A stretch of DNA of 64,000 nt from an uncultured Pelagibacteraceae bacterium. Its GTDB lineage: Bacteria; Pseudomonadota; Alphaproteobacteria; Pelagibacterales; Pelagibacteraceae. Under the pieces are notes generated by a model. The model did no database searches. It was given only the letters and a program-made list of their open reading frames with translations, and had not been told where the DNA came from. The position numbers were made by a program, and so were the translations under genes. Position 1 is the stretch's first letter; each line of letters begins with the position of its first letter. The stretch covers positions 87,512-151,511 of the forward strand of contig CACDFZ010000002.1 in the NCBI GenBank assembly GCA_902552185.1, written 5' to 3'. Below, one piece after another: positions 24,116-33,825 of this stretch.

Positions 24116-25820
24116 GATGATTAGGAACTTCTTTATTATTTATGGCTAAAATAGGTCCAATTTTTTCTATAATTTTGCCCGACGAATAAACAGCATTCCA
24201 ACCAGCTTCATTTCTTGTGCCTTTAATTTTTAATCCCCTGTAATCATAGATTAAGTTTTCTGCTATCTGAGGATTGTCTAACATTACCAAAAGAACATAA
24301 CTTTTATTTGAGACTGTAAAAAATGATATAAAAGTATTTATATTTTTACCTTCATCATTGTAATACTGAGATGTTCCAGTTTTTCCAGAAACATTATAGC
24401 CATAGATATCTGCCAAACTAGCTGTTCCTTTTTTGTCAGTAACGACTTTTCTCAAAATTTTTTTCAATTTAATACTAGTTTTTTCAGAAATTACTCTCCT
24501 AGTGTTTAAATGATTATTTTTGTTCTTTTCTAAAGTTGGTAATACAAGCTTTCCGCCATTTACTAAAGTTGCGTAAGCTGCAGCAGCTTGAAGAGGTGTT
24601 GTTGTAATACCGTGGCCGAATGAAACTGTTTCAAGTTTACATTTGTTCCAATTGAAAGGAATAGGACTGCCTATTTCATCTAGTTCGAATTTTGGGCTAT
24701 TGAATAAGTTCAAATCTTTTAAAAACTTTTTATATTTTTCTTCTCCAATTTTTCTAGCTATTTTTATTGTACCGATATTTGAGGATTGGACAAGAATATC
24801 CTCAACTGTCATTTGTTCGGGAAATTGCTTTATATCTGAAATATTATGAATTGAACATTTGATACTTTTTGTAATATTTTTAATTACTGTTTCAGATTCC
24901 ACTATTTCCTCTTCTAAAGCTAACGCAACCGTAAACGTTTTAAATATTGATCCTAGTTCAAAAACACCCTTTGTAACTTTGTTCATGTAAGCTTTATCTC
25001 TTAAATTAATCCTTTTATTTATATTGTAGTCAGGTAATGAAACTAGAGATAAAACCTCACCATTTTTGGAATCCATTAATAAAGATGCAGCTCCCTCAGC
25101 TTCAAAAATCTTTATTGCATCTTCAAGCTCTTTTTTAATGAGATACTGAATATTTGTGTCTAGTGTGAGCTGTAACGGTTTATCAAATTTTTTTTTATCC
25201 CTTAGATAATTGTCATAATAGTTTTCAACACCAGAAATACCGTTATTGTCATAATCAGTTTGACCTATAATATGACTGTAAAGATTTGAATGAGGGTAAA
25301 CTCTAGTTTGAAAAGGTTCAAAAATAATACCCTTTTCTCCAAGTTTCCATAATTTATCCTTTTCAACGTTAGTCAATCTCTTTTTTAGATAAAAATATTT
25401 TTTATTATTTAAATTTAAAATTAGGTTTTTACTGTCTATCTCAGGAAGAACTAATTTGACTTTAACTAAAAATTTTTTTTTGTCTTTAATAAAACTTGGT
25501 TTAATAGCTGCGTGATAAGCGGTGATATTTCTTGATAATAGAACTCCATTTCTATCAATGATATCATTTCTAACAGGATTAAAATTATATTGATAATTTT
25601 TATTGATATGTAAATTTGAACTTTGAAAAGAAACAAACATAATTTTTAAAGAAAAAATTAAAATAAGAAAAAAAAAGGAGAAAAAAAGTATATATATTCT
25701 ATCTTCATTAATAATATAATCTTTTTCTTTTCTTAATTTTTGATTAGTACTTAAATAGTCTTCAAAGAAAAAACTTTGTTGGTTTTTATCTAAAATTTTT
25801 TTATTTTTTCGTTTTTTCAT
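24093..25820 (-). CDS. ftsI: Peptidoglycan D,D-transpeptidase FtsI (PBP3)
   Basis: RNGVLLSRN, GSIFKTFT, SSNIGT, SGKTGTSQ penicillin-binding motifs. Confidence 0.94.
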   Translation of the reverse strand: MKKRKNKKILDKNQQSFFFEDYLSTNQKLRKEKDYIINEDRIYILFFSFFFLILIFSLKIMFVSFQSSNLHINKNYQYNFNPVRNDIIDRNGVLLSRNITAYHAAIKPSFIKDKKKFLVKVKLVLPEIDSKNLILNLNNKKYFYLKKRLTNVEKDKLWKLGEKGIIFEPFQTRVYPHSNLYSHIIGQTDYDNNGISGVENYYDNYLRDKKKFDKPLQLTLDTNIQYLIKKELEDAIKIFEAEGAASLLMDSKNGEVLSLVSLPDYNINKRINLRDKAYMNKVTKGVFELGSIFKTFTVALALEEEIVESETVIKNITKSIKCSIHNISDIKQFPEQMTVEDILVQSSNIGTIKIARKIGEEKYKKFLKDLNLFNSPKFELDEIGSPIPFNWNKCKLETVSFGHGITTTPLQAAAAYATLVNGGKLVLPTLEKNKNNHLNTRRVISEKTSIKLKKILRKVVTDKKGTASLADIYGYNVSGKTGTSQYYNDEGKNINTFISFFTVSNKSYVLLVMLDNPQIAENLIYDYRGLKIKGTRNEAGWNAVYSSGKIIEKIGPILAINNKEVPNHHVVKKTN

Positions 25821-25823
25821 AAA

Positions 25824-26129
25824 TTATTTTTGTGTAATTTTTTTTTGATTTGAAATAAAGCTTTCATAATCCAAATAAATATTGGAAATATTCATATTTT
25901 GGAATTGATCATTAGTTAAAAAAGATAATTTTTGCTGTAATATTTTTGGCGACGTTAAATAATTAAATTCTAATTGGCTCTCATATAATTCCTTCTCTAA
26001 ATCGAATATTTGTTTTTCATAAGTTGTTATATTTTTTTCAATTACGTTTGTTTTATTTTTGATTACAGAAGTACAAAATAATAATAATGAAAAAACTACT
26101 ATAGATATTGTTAATTTTGTATCAGGCAA
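25824..26129 (-). CDS. ftsL: FtsL-like small membrane division protein
   Basis: Short bitopic protein with coiled-coil between rsmH and ftsI. Confidence 0.65.
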   Translation of the reverse strand: MPDTKLTISIVVFSLLLFCTSVIKNKTNVIEKNITTYEKQIFDLEKELYESQLEFNYLTSPKILQQKLSFLTNDQFQNMNISNIYLDYESFISNQKKITQK

Positions 26130-27126
26130 TTCTCTTCTCCAAATCAGTAAGATATTTAAATTTTTTTCTTAATTCTTCTGGATCAATAAATTTATCTGAA
26201 CTTCTGATTGCAACACGCAACTTTGCTGATCGTGATCTCGGGTTTCTCTTAACCTCTTTTGATGATGCTTTAATTACTTTGTTTTTATAGTCATCAAATA
26301 AAGATAAATAGTCCACATTCTCAGGTAAATATTTATTAGACCTTGAACGATTTTTAGAAAAATTTTTGAAGTAAAATTTTATAATTTTATCCTCTATAGA
26401 ATGAAAACTAATTACAATAAGTTTTCCTCCAGGTTTAAGAATCTTAGTAGCTTTAATTACTCCCTCAATGAGTTCATTTACTTCTTTGTTAACAAAAATC
26501 CGAATAGCTTGGAAAGTTTTAGTGCTTTCATTAATTTTTTTATAATCTTTTTTTTTTGATCTTTTTATAATTCTTACTAATTCGTCAGTTGTTTTAATGT
26601 CATTTTTAATTCTTTCTTTAACAATGTTTCTTGAAATTTTTGTTGCATCTTGCTCTTCACCAAAAATCTTTAATATATCTCTTAGATCTTGGCTGCTGTA
26701 AGTGTTTACAACTTTCTTAGCAGATATTTCTGTTTGTCCCATTGACATGTTTAATTCACTTTTCGATCTAAAGGAAAAACCTCTTGATAGATCATCTAAT
26801 TGAATTGAAGACAATCCTAAATCAAAGATTACAGCATCAAATTTATTTGGTGAAGTGAGATCTATTTTGCTAAATTTTTTATTATAAAATACAAATCTTG
26901 ATTGGAAATTATCTTTTAATTTATTGGCTAGTTCAATTACTTGGCTGTCTCTATCAAATGCAACAACTTTAGTTGCTCGAAATTTTAGCAATTCTTTTGA
27001 ATAACCGCCTGCACCAAAAGTACAATCCATAAAATTTCCACCATTTTTAGGATTGCAGATTTTTATAACCTCATCGATCATCACTGGAAGATGTTTGCCT
27101 TCCAGTGATGTGTGGGGTAATTTCAT
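26122..27126 (-). CDS. rsmH: 16S rRNA (cytosine(1402)-N(4))-methyltransferase
   Basis: HLPVMIDEVI, DCTFGAGGYS, DLGLSSIQLDDLSRGFSF, ISFHSIEDKIIK. Confidence 0.96.
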   Translation of the reverse strand: MKLPHTSLEGKHLPVMIDEVIKICNPKNGGNFMDCTFGAGGYSKELLKFRATKVVAFDRDSQVIELANKLKDNFQSRFVFYNKKFSKIDLTSPNKFDAVIFDLGLSSIQLDDLSRGFSFRSKSELNMSMGQTEISAKKVVNTYSSQDLRDILKIFGEEQDATKISRNIVKERIKNDIKTTDELVRIIKRSKKKDYKKINESTKTFQAIRIFVNKEVNELIEGVIKATKILKPGGKLIVISFHSIEDKIIKFYFKNFSKNRSRSNKYLPENVDYLSLFDDYKNKVIKASSKEVKRNPRSRSAKLRVAIRSSDKFIDPEELRKKFKYLTDLEKRIA

Positions 27127-27147
27127 TATAATTGGTCAAAATTTGCC

Positions 27148-28602
27148 TTAAAACTTTTGCTTTCTTAAAAAAGCAGGTATTTCAAATTCCTCATCATCTT
27201 GAGGTGTTTGATTGAATAATTTTTCATTTTGAGTATCTACTTCTTCAAATTTTTGACTATCATCCTCGGAAAATAATTTTGGAGTATCCTCTTCGATACT
27301 GCCGATATCGTCTAATTCTTTTTCTACTTCTATATTATTTTCAATATAGGAAGCATTCTCCATCGAAATGTCCTTAGGATTAAGTTTCTGAGAAATTTTT
27401 TGTTTTTCAGATATTTCTTGCCCTACTGATGATTGATTTGTATTGGAAGGAGTTGTGTCGATTTCCAATTGTTCATCTAGTTTTAAAGCTGTAGCACCAT
27501 CAATTGAACTTATAGGATTTTGCTCAATATTAGGATTTTTAAAAATATTATCGGAATAACCTGGATTTCTATTCTGAATTCTATTTACCATATTCAAAAC
27601 AGTTTTTGACTCGGGTCTGTGTCCGTCTAAAGAAGTTGCAACAATTGAGACTCTCATTTTCCCATTAAGTTTCTCATCTTGTATAGCTCCAAAAATTAAT
27701 TCAGCTTCAGGGTCAACTTCAGCTCTAATTTTGTTTACTGACTGATCCACTTCAAATAAAGTAATATCTTCACCTCCAGTAATATTAACCAGAAGGCCCT
27801 TGGCACCTTTTAGAGAATACTCATCTATAAGAGGATTGTTTAAAGCCATCTCGGTAGCAACATTAGCTCTATTCTCTCCTTCAGCTTCACCAGTTCCCAT
27901 CATAGCTTTACCCATCGAACTCATAACAGTTTCAACATCAGCAAAGTCTAAGTTAACCATACCTGGTCTAACCATCAAATCTGTAACGCTTTGAACACCA
28001 TGTTTGAGAACATCATTAGATAAAGTAAAAGCTTCTTTTAAAGTTGTACCTTCGTTTGCAATTTTAAAAAGATTTTGATTAGGAACAACTATAACAGTAT
28101 CAAGATGTTTTTTTAACTCCTCTAATCCTGCTACTGCCCTTCTCATTCTCTTAGGTCCCTCATATGCAAAAGGTAAAGTCGTAACGCCAACTGTAAGTAT
28201 ATTTAACTCTTTAGCAGCACGTGCTATAATATGAGAAGCACCTGTACCAGTCCCTCCACCCATGCCAGATGTGATGAAAATCATGTTGCTTCCTTGAATG
28301 TAACTTACTATTTCATTAAGTGACTCATCCGCTGCTGCTTGTCCAATATCATTTTTTGCACCAGCACCAAGACCTTTTGTTAAATTCATTCCAATTTGAA
28401 TTTTTGCTTCTGCTTTATTTACCCTTAAGTCTTGGGCGTCTGTATTTACCGCAACAAATTCCACACCTTGCATTCCAGACTCAATCATAGAATTAATTGC
28501 ATTACCGCCTGCGCCTCCAATTCCCATAACTAATATTCTTGGTTTTAATTCTTTTAATTCACCTCCGCCTACATTAATACTCATATCTCCCCCTTTTATC
28601 AT
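27148..28602 (-). CDS. ftsZ: Cell division GTPase FtsZ
   Basis: GIGGAGGNAINSM, GGGTGTGASHIIA, C-terminal peptide EIPAFLRKQ. Confidence 0.98.
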   Translation of the reverse strand: MIKGGDMSINVGGGELKELKPRILVMGIGGAGGNAINSMIESGMQGVEFVAVNTDAQDLRVNKAEAKIQIGMNLTKGLGAGAKNDIGQAAADESLNEIVSYIQGSNMIFITSGMGGGTGTGASHIIARAAKELNILTVGVTTLPFAYEGPKRMRRAVAGLEELKKHLDTVIVVPNQNLFKIANEGTTLKEAFTLSNDVLKHGVQSVTDLMVRPGMVNLDFADVETVMSSMGKAMMGTGEAEGENRANVATEMALNNPLIDEYSLKGAKGLLVNITGGEDITLFEVDQSVNKIRAEVDPEAELIFGAIQDEKLNGKMRVSIVATSLDGHRPESKTVLNMVNRIQNRNPGYSDNIFKNPNIEQNPISSIDGATALKLDEQLEIDTTPSNTNQSSVGQEISEKQKISQKLNPKDISMENASYIENNIEVEKELDDIGSIEEDTPKLFSEDDSQKFEEVDTQNEKLFNQTPQDDEEFEIPAFLRKQKF

Positions 28603-28605
28603 TAT

Positions 28606-29052
28606 TTAATTATTGTCCCATTTAAGTGTTGATCTGCTTTGTAAAGCTTTTTTTCTCGCAAACGACTTAAATTTTTCAAAATTTTTTGGATCCCAAACTT
28701 GAAAAGTTTTACCCAAACCTACAAATAAAATATCAGTTTTAATTTTTGCAAAATTTAAAATTTTTTTTGAAAATTGCACTCTGCCCTCAGTATCAAAAAC
28801 TAAATTAGAACTTTCTGATAAAACAGCAGTTGCAAAATAATCTCTTTTTTCTTCAAACGGATTTAAAGTATCAATTGAGTCTGATAGCTTTTCTATTCTA
28901 TCCTGGGTACAACACTCTAAAGCTGGATTGCTAAAAGATGGATAAGAGATAAAACCATTATAACCCAGAGTTGTTAAATATGATCTAAATGCTGCAGGCA
29001 CTGACACCCTTCCTTTTTTGTCTATCTTGTTTTCGTGACTTGATAAAAACAT
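28606..29052 (-). CDS. mraZ: Division/cell wall cluster transcriptional regulator MraZ
   Basis: KIDKKGRVSVPAAFR and DTEGRVQFSKKI (two SpoVT-AbrB-like halves). Confidence 0.93.
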   Translation of the reverse strand: MFLSSHENKIDKKGRVSVPAAFRSYLTTLGYNGFISYPSFSNPALECCTQDRIEKLSDSIDTLNPFEEKRDYFATAVLSESSNLVFDTEGRVQFSKKILNFAKIKTDILFVGLGKTFQVWDPKNFEKFKSFARKKALQSRSTLKWDNN

Positions 29053-29103
29053 AATTTCTAAATTTTCTTTTTGTTTTTTTAATATTCAATCAATCCTCCA
29101 ATT

Positions 29104-29128
29104 TGGGATTATTTGGGATCATATGGGA
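29104..29128. promoter_or_regulatory. Probable MraZ box: TGGGA-N5-TGGGA-N5-TGGGA
   Basis: Exact 10-bp periodic TGGGA at 29104, 29114 and 29124, 52 bp upstream of the mraZ start; matches published TGGGN-N5 direct-repeat operator. Confidence 0.8.
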
Positions 29129-29207
29129 TTTAATAGCTTAGTCAATATATTAAATTTTAAACTTAAAAGTACAAAAATGGAACATTTTATGGCTGATATT
29201 TAGATTA

Positions 29208-29556
29208 GCCAGATAATCTATAAGCCGGGTTCTGTCATTTAAGAAGTCATTTATCTAGGCATATTTTTACAAATATGCTCAAGCAGCTAACCCGGATGAC
29301 GAACTAAAGACTGTTTTTAGCGTTAAACGCAGTGTCATCCCTATTTAGCCTTGCTCCATTTGGGGTTTACCTAGCAGTTTTTGTTACCAAAAACTCGGTG
29401 TGCTCTTACCACACCTTTTCACCCTTACCTTGATTAGGCGGTTTATTTCTGTGGCACTAGCCCTGAGGTCGCCCTCGCCAGCCGTTAACTGGCAAATTGT
29501 CTTTACGGAGCCCGGACTTTCCTCTATTTAAAATAGCGACTGTCCAATTATCTGGC
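29208..29556 (-). ncRNA. rnpB: RNase P RNA (bacterial class A)
   Basis: Minus strand GAGGAAAGTCCGGGCTCC near the 5' end, ATAAGCCGGGTT region on plus strand, terminal complementary CCAGATAAT/ATTATCTGG. Confidence 0.93.
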
Positions 29557-29605
29557 AGAAGTTAAATAATATTTAAAAAGACAAAAATCAAGAGAAATAA
29601 GACTT

Positions 29606-30313
29606 TTACGCCAATAATTGGCTTATTTTAAGGGTTTTATCGGTTATTTTTCCAGTTACTTCATTCGGAAGAAATCTTCTTTGAAAAGCCATAATTATCT
29701 TACGATCTCTATTTGATTTTTGAGATAAATTAAAAAATCTATATCCAATTTTATGAACATTTTTAAAAAATATTCTTCTTTTTGCTTTTGATTTAATCTC
29801 TTTTTTTTTTAATTTGAATTTTGGATACCAAATAGAAACTCCTTTTAAACTTAAAAAGTCCCAAGGAAATTTTTCACCAGGGTCTTTCTTTCTAAGAGGA
29901 GCAATGTCTGAATGACCTAAAACATTACATTTTTTAATTTTATACTTTTTCAAAAGCGATTTGATTAAAACTATTAAAGAAGAAATTTGTTTTTTTGGAA
30001 AGTTTTGGTAGTCAATAAAATGGCCTTTGTTTTGAATTTCAATACCTATTGAGCATTTGTTTAAATTTCTTACATTTTTCCACTTAGATTTTCCTGCATG
30101 CCAAGCTATCTTATTATCGTCTACCATCTTATAAATATTACCATTCCTATTTATAAAATAGTGACAACTCACTTTTGAATTTGGATTTTTGAGCCTATCC
30201 ATAGATACACGTGCAGATTGCATCCCGGTATAATGAATAATTAGAAATCGAATGTCTTTTGAACTTCTAATCTTTTTTGAAAAATTTGTTGATTTATTTA
30301 CCCTTATTTTCAT
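29606..30313 (-). CDS. N-acetylmuramoyl-L-alanine amidase, AmpD/amidase_2 family
   Basis: IIHYTG, SCHYFINRNGNIYKMV, AWHAGKS, SIGIEIQNKGH, GHSDIAPLRKKDPG. Confidence 0.9.
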   Translation of the reverse strand: MKIRVNKSTNFSKKIRSSKDIRFLIIHYTGMQSARVSMDRLKNPNSKVSCHYFINRNGNIYKMVDDNKIAWHAGKSKWKNVRNLNKCSIGIEIQNKGHFIDYQNFPKKQISSLIVLIKSLLKKYKIKKCNVLGHSDIAPLRKKDPGEKFPWDFLSLKGVSIWYPKFKLKKKEIKSKAKRRIFFKNVHKIGYRFFNLSQKSNRDRKIIMAFQRRFLPNEVTGKITDKTLKISQLLA

Positions 30314-30421
30314 AAATTATACCAATTTAACGTCAAAATTACCTAAATTTATATGCAAATTACTCTAAAATAAAGCTATGATTTATGTGCAAAATCTCAA
30401 TATTTTATATATATAGCCACT

Positions 30422-31174
30422 ATGGGAATTAAAAAAATACAAATTGTTTTATACTCTATATTACTCAATATTTTTCTATTAGTAAGTGCAAACGCTGAGT
30501 CAGAAAAAGAGTGTTTCGAAAAAGTAAGTAGAGGGATTTTTAAGTTTAATCAAGGAGTTGATAATATTATATTAGAACCAGTGGCTAAGGTTTACAACAA
30601 ACTTCCAGAGCCAGTTAAAAATGGAACAGGAAACTTCACTTCAAATATAGCTACATTACTCTCAATTCCAAACCATCTTCTTCAAGGTGAATTAAAATCT
30701 GCAGGTCATGCGACTGGAAGTTTTTTAATTAATTCTACAATTGGAATTTTAGGTTTAGGTAATCCGGCTGCAAAAATGGGTCTAAAAAACCAAAAAGAGG
30801 ATTTAGGTCAAACTTTAGGTGCGTACGGAGTTGGAGGTGGATGTTATTTTGTTTTACCAGTTTTAGGTCCGACAACATTAAGAGACTCTGTTGGAATGGT
30901 AATTGATAATAATTACTTAGACGCTTTTGCCAGAGTTACATGGCATGAAAGAGAAATTAAAAGTATCTCGGGAAATAAACTGGATTATGTAGGGATAAAA
31001 GCAGCCGAAGCTGTAGATTTTAGAGGAGATAATATGGTTAATTTTGAAAGTTTAGAAAAAAATTCTATTGATCTATATGCCGCAACAAAAAGTTTGTATC
31101 TTCAGAATAGATCTAAAAAAATTAAAAATGAGACGGGTACAGATGACGATGCCTGGGGCGATTTAGATAAATAA
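30422..31174 (+). CDS. mlaA: MlaA (VacJ) family lipid-asymmetry lipoprotein
   Basis: FNQGVDNIILEPVAKVY, LLSIPNHLLQG, GVGGGCYFVLPVLGPTTLRDSVG. Confidence 0.9.
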   Translation: MGIKKIQIVLYSILLNIFLLVSANAESEKECFEKVSRGIFKFNQGVDNIILEPVAKVYNKLPEPVKNGTGNFTSNIATLLSIPNHLLQGELKSAGHATGSFLINSTIGILGLGNPAAKMGLKNQKEDLGQTLGAYGVGGGCYFVLPVLGPTTLRDSVGMVIDNNYLDAFARVTWHEREIKSISGNKLDYVGIKAAEAVDFRGDNMVNFESLEKNSIDLYAATKSLYLQNRSKKIKNETGTDDDAWGDLDK

Positions 31175-31185
31175 ATATCTTTTCA

Positions 31186-31788
31186 ATGAAAAAAAGACTA
31201 TTTTTTTTAATACCTATTCTTTATTTTTATTTTACTTCTATAATTGCAGTAACATATAATTCTGAACCTAAAATTTTTATACAAGAACTTGTTGATGATG
31301 CGATAAAATCTTTAAGTGACAAGTCATTAACTGAAGAAGAAAAAAAAGAGGTTATTGAAGAAATTGCTTTAGAAAACGTGGATATTAAGGCATTAGGGCT
31401 TTATACTCTTGGAAATATAAGAAACAATCTTGATGAAAACACAATGAGCAATTATCAAGAACTTTTTCAAAAATACTTCTTAAAAAGTTTAACATCTAGA
31501 CTGACTGATTACGCGTCTCAAAAATTTGAAGTATACGGCTCTGAACAAAAAAGTTCAAATTATACAATTGTAAATTCTAAAATAGTCGAAAGTCTAAAAT
31601 CTCCAGAGATAAAGATAGATTGGAGAATCTATACGAAAAATCCACAAAAACCTTTAATAAGAGATTTAGTTGTTGAGGGTTTAAGTTTGGCAAGAACTCA
31701 AAAAGAGGAGTTTGCATCAATTTTAAATTCAAACAATAATGATGTAAACGCCCTTATGAATAAATTACAAGAATTTATTTCAAATTAA
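31186..31788 (+). CDS. mlaC: MlaC/Ttg2D-family phospholipid-binding protein
   Basis: Signal peptide plus ABC-transporter auxiliary Ttg2 fold pattern; follows mlaA. Confidence 0.8.
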   Translation: MKKRLFFLIPILYFYFTSIIAVTYNSEPKIFIQELVDDAIKSLSDKSLTEEEKKEVIEEIALENVDIKALGLYTLGNIRNNLDENTMSNYQELFQKYFLKSLTSRLTDYASQKFEVYGSEQKSSNYTIVNSKIVESLKSPEIKIDWRIYTKNPQKPLIRDLVVEGLSLARTQKEEFASILNSNNNDVNALMNKLQEFISN

Positions 31789-31792
31789 ATTT

Positions 31793-31869
31793 TGGTGGGC
31801 CCGCCAGGACTCGAACCTGGGACCAATACATTATGAGTGTACTGCTCTAACCAACTGAGCTACAGGCCC
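31793..31869 (-). tRNA. tRNA-Met (anticodon CAT), CCA encoded
   Basis: Minus-strand GGGCCTGTAGCTCAGTTGGTTAGAGCAGTACACTCATAATGTATTGGTCCCAGGTTCGAGTCCTGGCGGGCCCACCA folds as a cloverleaf with loop CTCATAA. Confidence 0.95.
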
Positions 31870-31895
31870 ATTATTTTCTTTTACATTAGAAAAAG

Positions 31896-33767
31896 TTATT
31901 TTTCTAGAAAACTTTTAAGTTGTTTTGATCTGCTTGGATGCTTTAGTTTTCTTAATGCTTTAGCTTCAATTTGTCTTATTCTTTCTCTAGTTACAGAAAA
32001 TTGCAGTCCAACCTCCTCTAAAGTGTGATCAGTATTCATTCCAATACCAAATCTCATTCTAAGAACTCTTTCTTCTCTTGGTGTAAGAGAGGCTAAAATT
32101 TTTGTAGTCGATTCACTTAAATTAGACTGAATAGCGGTATCAAGAGGTTGAAGAGCATTTTTATCCTCTATAAAATCTCCAAGACTACTATCCTCTTCAT
32201 CCCCGACGGGTGTCTCTAATGACACTGGTTCCTTTGCAATTTTTAAAACCTTTCTTACTTTCTCTAGTGGCATTGCAAGTTTTTTTGCTAGCTCCTCAGG
32301 TGTAGGTTCTCTGCCAAATTCACTCATGATTTGTCTTTGAGTTCTAACGATTTTATTTATTGTTTCTATCATGTGAACTGGAATACGAATTGTTCTTGCC
32401 TGATCTGCAATTGATCTAGTAATAGCTTGTCTAATCCACCAAGTAGCATAAGTTGAGAACTTGTAGCCCCTTCTATACTCAAATTTGTCAACTGCTTTCA
32501 TTAAACCAATGTTTCCTTCTTGTATTAAATCCAGAAACTGTAATCCTCTATTTGTATATTTCTTTGCAATTGATATTACTAATCTTAAATTGGCTTCAAC
32601 CATCTCTTTTTTCGCAATTCTAGATTCTCGCTCTCCCTTTTGAATCCTGCTTACTAGTCTTTTGAACTCACCTACTGAAAGTCCTATTTTTTTACTAAAT
32701 TCTACTAGTCTATCTCTTATTTCTGCGAAGTCTTTTTTAAACTTTTTAAAAAAAGATTTCCAAACGGGATTTTGATTTAGAAATGTTTCAAATTTAGGGT
32801 TTATTTCATTGCCAATATAATATTTTAAAAATTCTTCTCTGGAGATTTTATTATCCGTAGCTAATCGTAATAAAACACCTTCCAGAGAAACAATTTTTTT
32901 ATTTTCTTTGTAATGAGATTGAACTAGCTCCTCAACTACATGAGGTGCAATTTGTAAATTTTTAAAATTATCTACCAAAATAGACTGGATCTTTTTAAAA
33001 TTTTTATTTTTCGAAACTGAAAGTTCCTTTCCTGATAAAATACATTCTAAATTTTCTTTTTGATATTTTTGCAATTTTAAGTAATTTTTATTTAAAGATT
33101 CTAATAGTTTGAGTATCTTGGGTTTAATTTCTTCTTCCATTTTCGCTAATGAAACATTAAATTCGTCCTCTTCAGTCACTTCTGCTTTTTCATCTGAATT
33201 TTTATCGTTGTCATTTTTTTCATCTTTTGTTTTAATTTTCTTTTCTGAATCTTTTTTCGTTTTTATCTCTTCATCATCTGAAGCTTCAAAATCTTCGTAG
33301 GTTGAATCTATGTCAATTATATCTCTAACTAACATTTCTTGATTTTCAATTTTATCTTTCCATTCAGATATTTTTTTTCCAACTATTGGGCTTTGGGTAA
33401 GAGCATTAATCATAACATCTTTTCCAGCTTCTATTCTTTTTGCAATAGCTATTTCTCCTTCTCTAGAAAGTAATTCAACTCCACCCATCTCACGGAGATA
33501 CATTCTAATCGGATCATCACTTTTCTCGGATGTTTTCTCCTCTAGATTGTTGGTAGTTTCTTTCTTTTTATTTGATTGAAATTCTGATTTTTTTTCTACT
33601 AATGTGATCTTATTGTCGGCAATAATTAAAAAAGCTCGTTCAGTATTTTCAAAAGATCCGCCCCTCTTACCTAAGGATTTTCCTAGTTCTTCATATGTTA
33701 TGAACCCTCGATTTTTTCCTTTTTCGAGAATTCTTTCAAATGATTTTGTAATTAATTTTTCACCCAT
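31896..33767 (-). CDS. rpoD: RNA polymerase primary sigma factor RpoD
   Basis: [53 protein letters not shown]-terminal HTH. Confidence 0.97.
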   Translation of the reverse strand: MGEKLITKSFERILEKGKNRGFITYEELGKSLGKRGGSFENTERAFLIIADNKITLVEKKSEFQSNKKKETTNNLEEKTSEKSDDPIRMYLREMGGVELLSREGEIAIAKRIEAGKDVMINALTQSPIVGKKISEWKDKIENQEMLVRDIIDIDSTYEDFEASDDEEIKTKKDSEKKIKTKDEKNDNDKNSDEKAEVTEEDEFNVSLAKMEEEIKPKILKLLESLNKNYLKLQKYQKENLECILSGKELSVSKNKNFKKIQSILVDNFKNLQIAPHVVEELVQSHYKENKKIVSLEGVLLRLATDNKISREEFLKYYIGNEINPKFETFLNQNPVWKSFFKKFKKDFAEIRDRLVEFSKKIGLSVGEFKRLVSRIQKGERESRIAKKEMVEANLRLVISIAKKYTNRGLQFLDLIQEGNIGLMKAVDKFEYRRGYKFSTYATWWIRQAITRSIADQARTIRIPVHMIETINKIVRTQRQIMSEFGREPTPEELAKKLAMPLEKVRKVLKIAKEPVSLETPVGDEEDSSLGDFIEDKNALQPLDTAIQSNLSESTTKILASLTPREERVLRMRFGIGMNTDHTLEEVGLQFSVTRERIRQIEAKALRKLKHPSRSKQLKSFLEK

Positions 33768-33825
33768 AAGCTGAATTTAATAGTGAAATATATATAAACA
33801 CTAAATATTAAAAATCTATCTTTAA

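Noticed and set aside
29208-29556. Possible tmRNA or riboswitch upstream of mraZ
   Set aside because: Conserved GAGGAAAGTCCGGGCTCC and AGCCGGG elements identify RNase P RNA.
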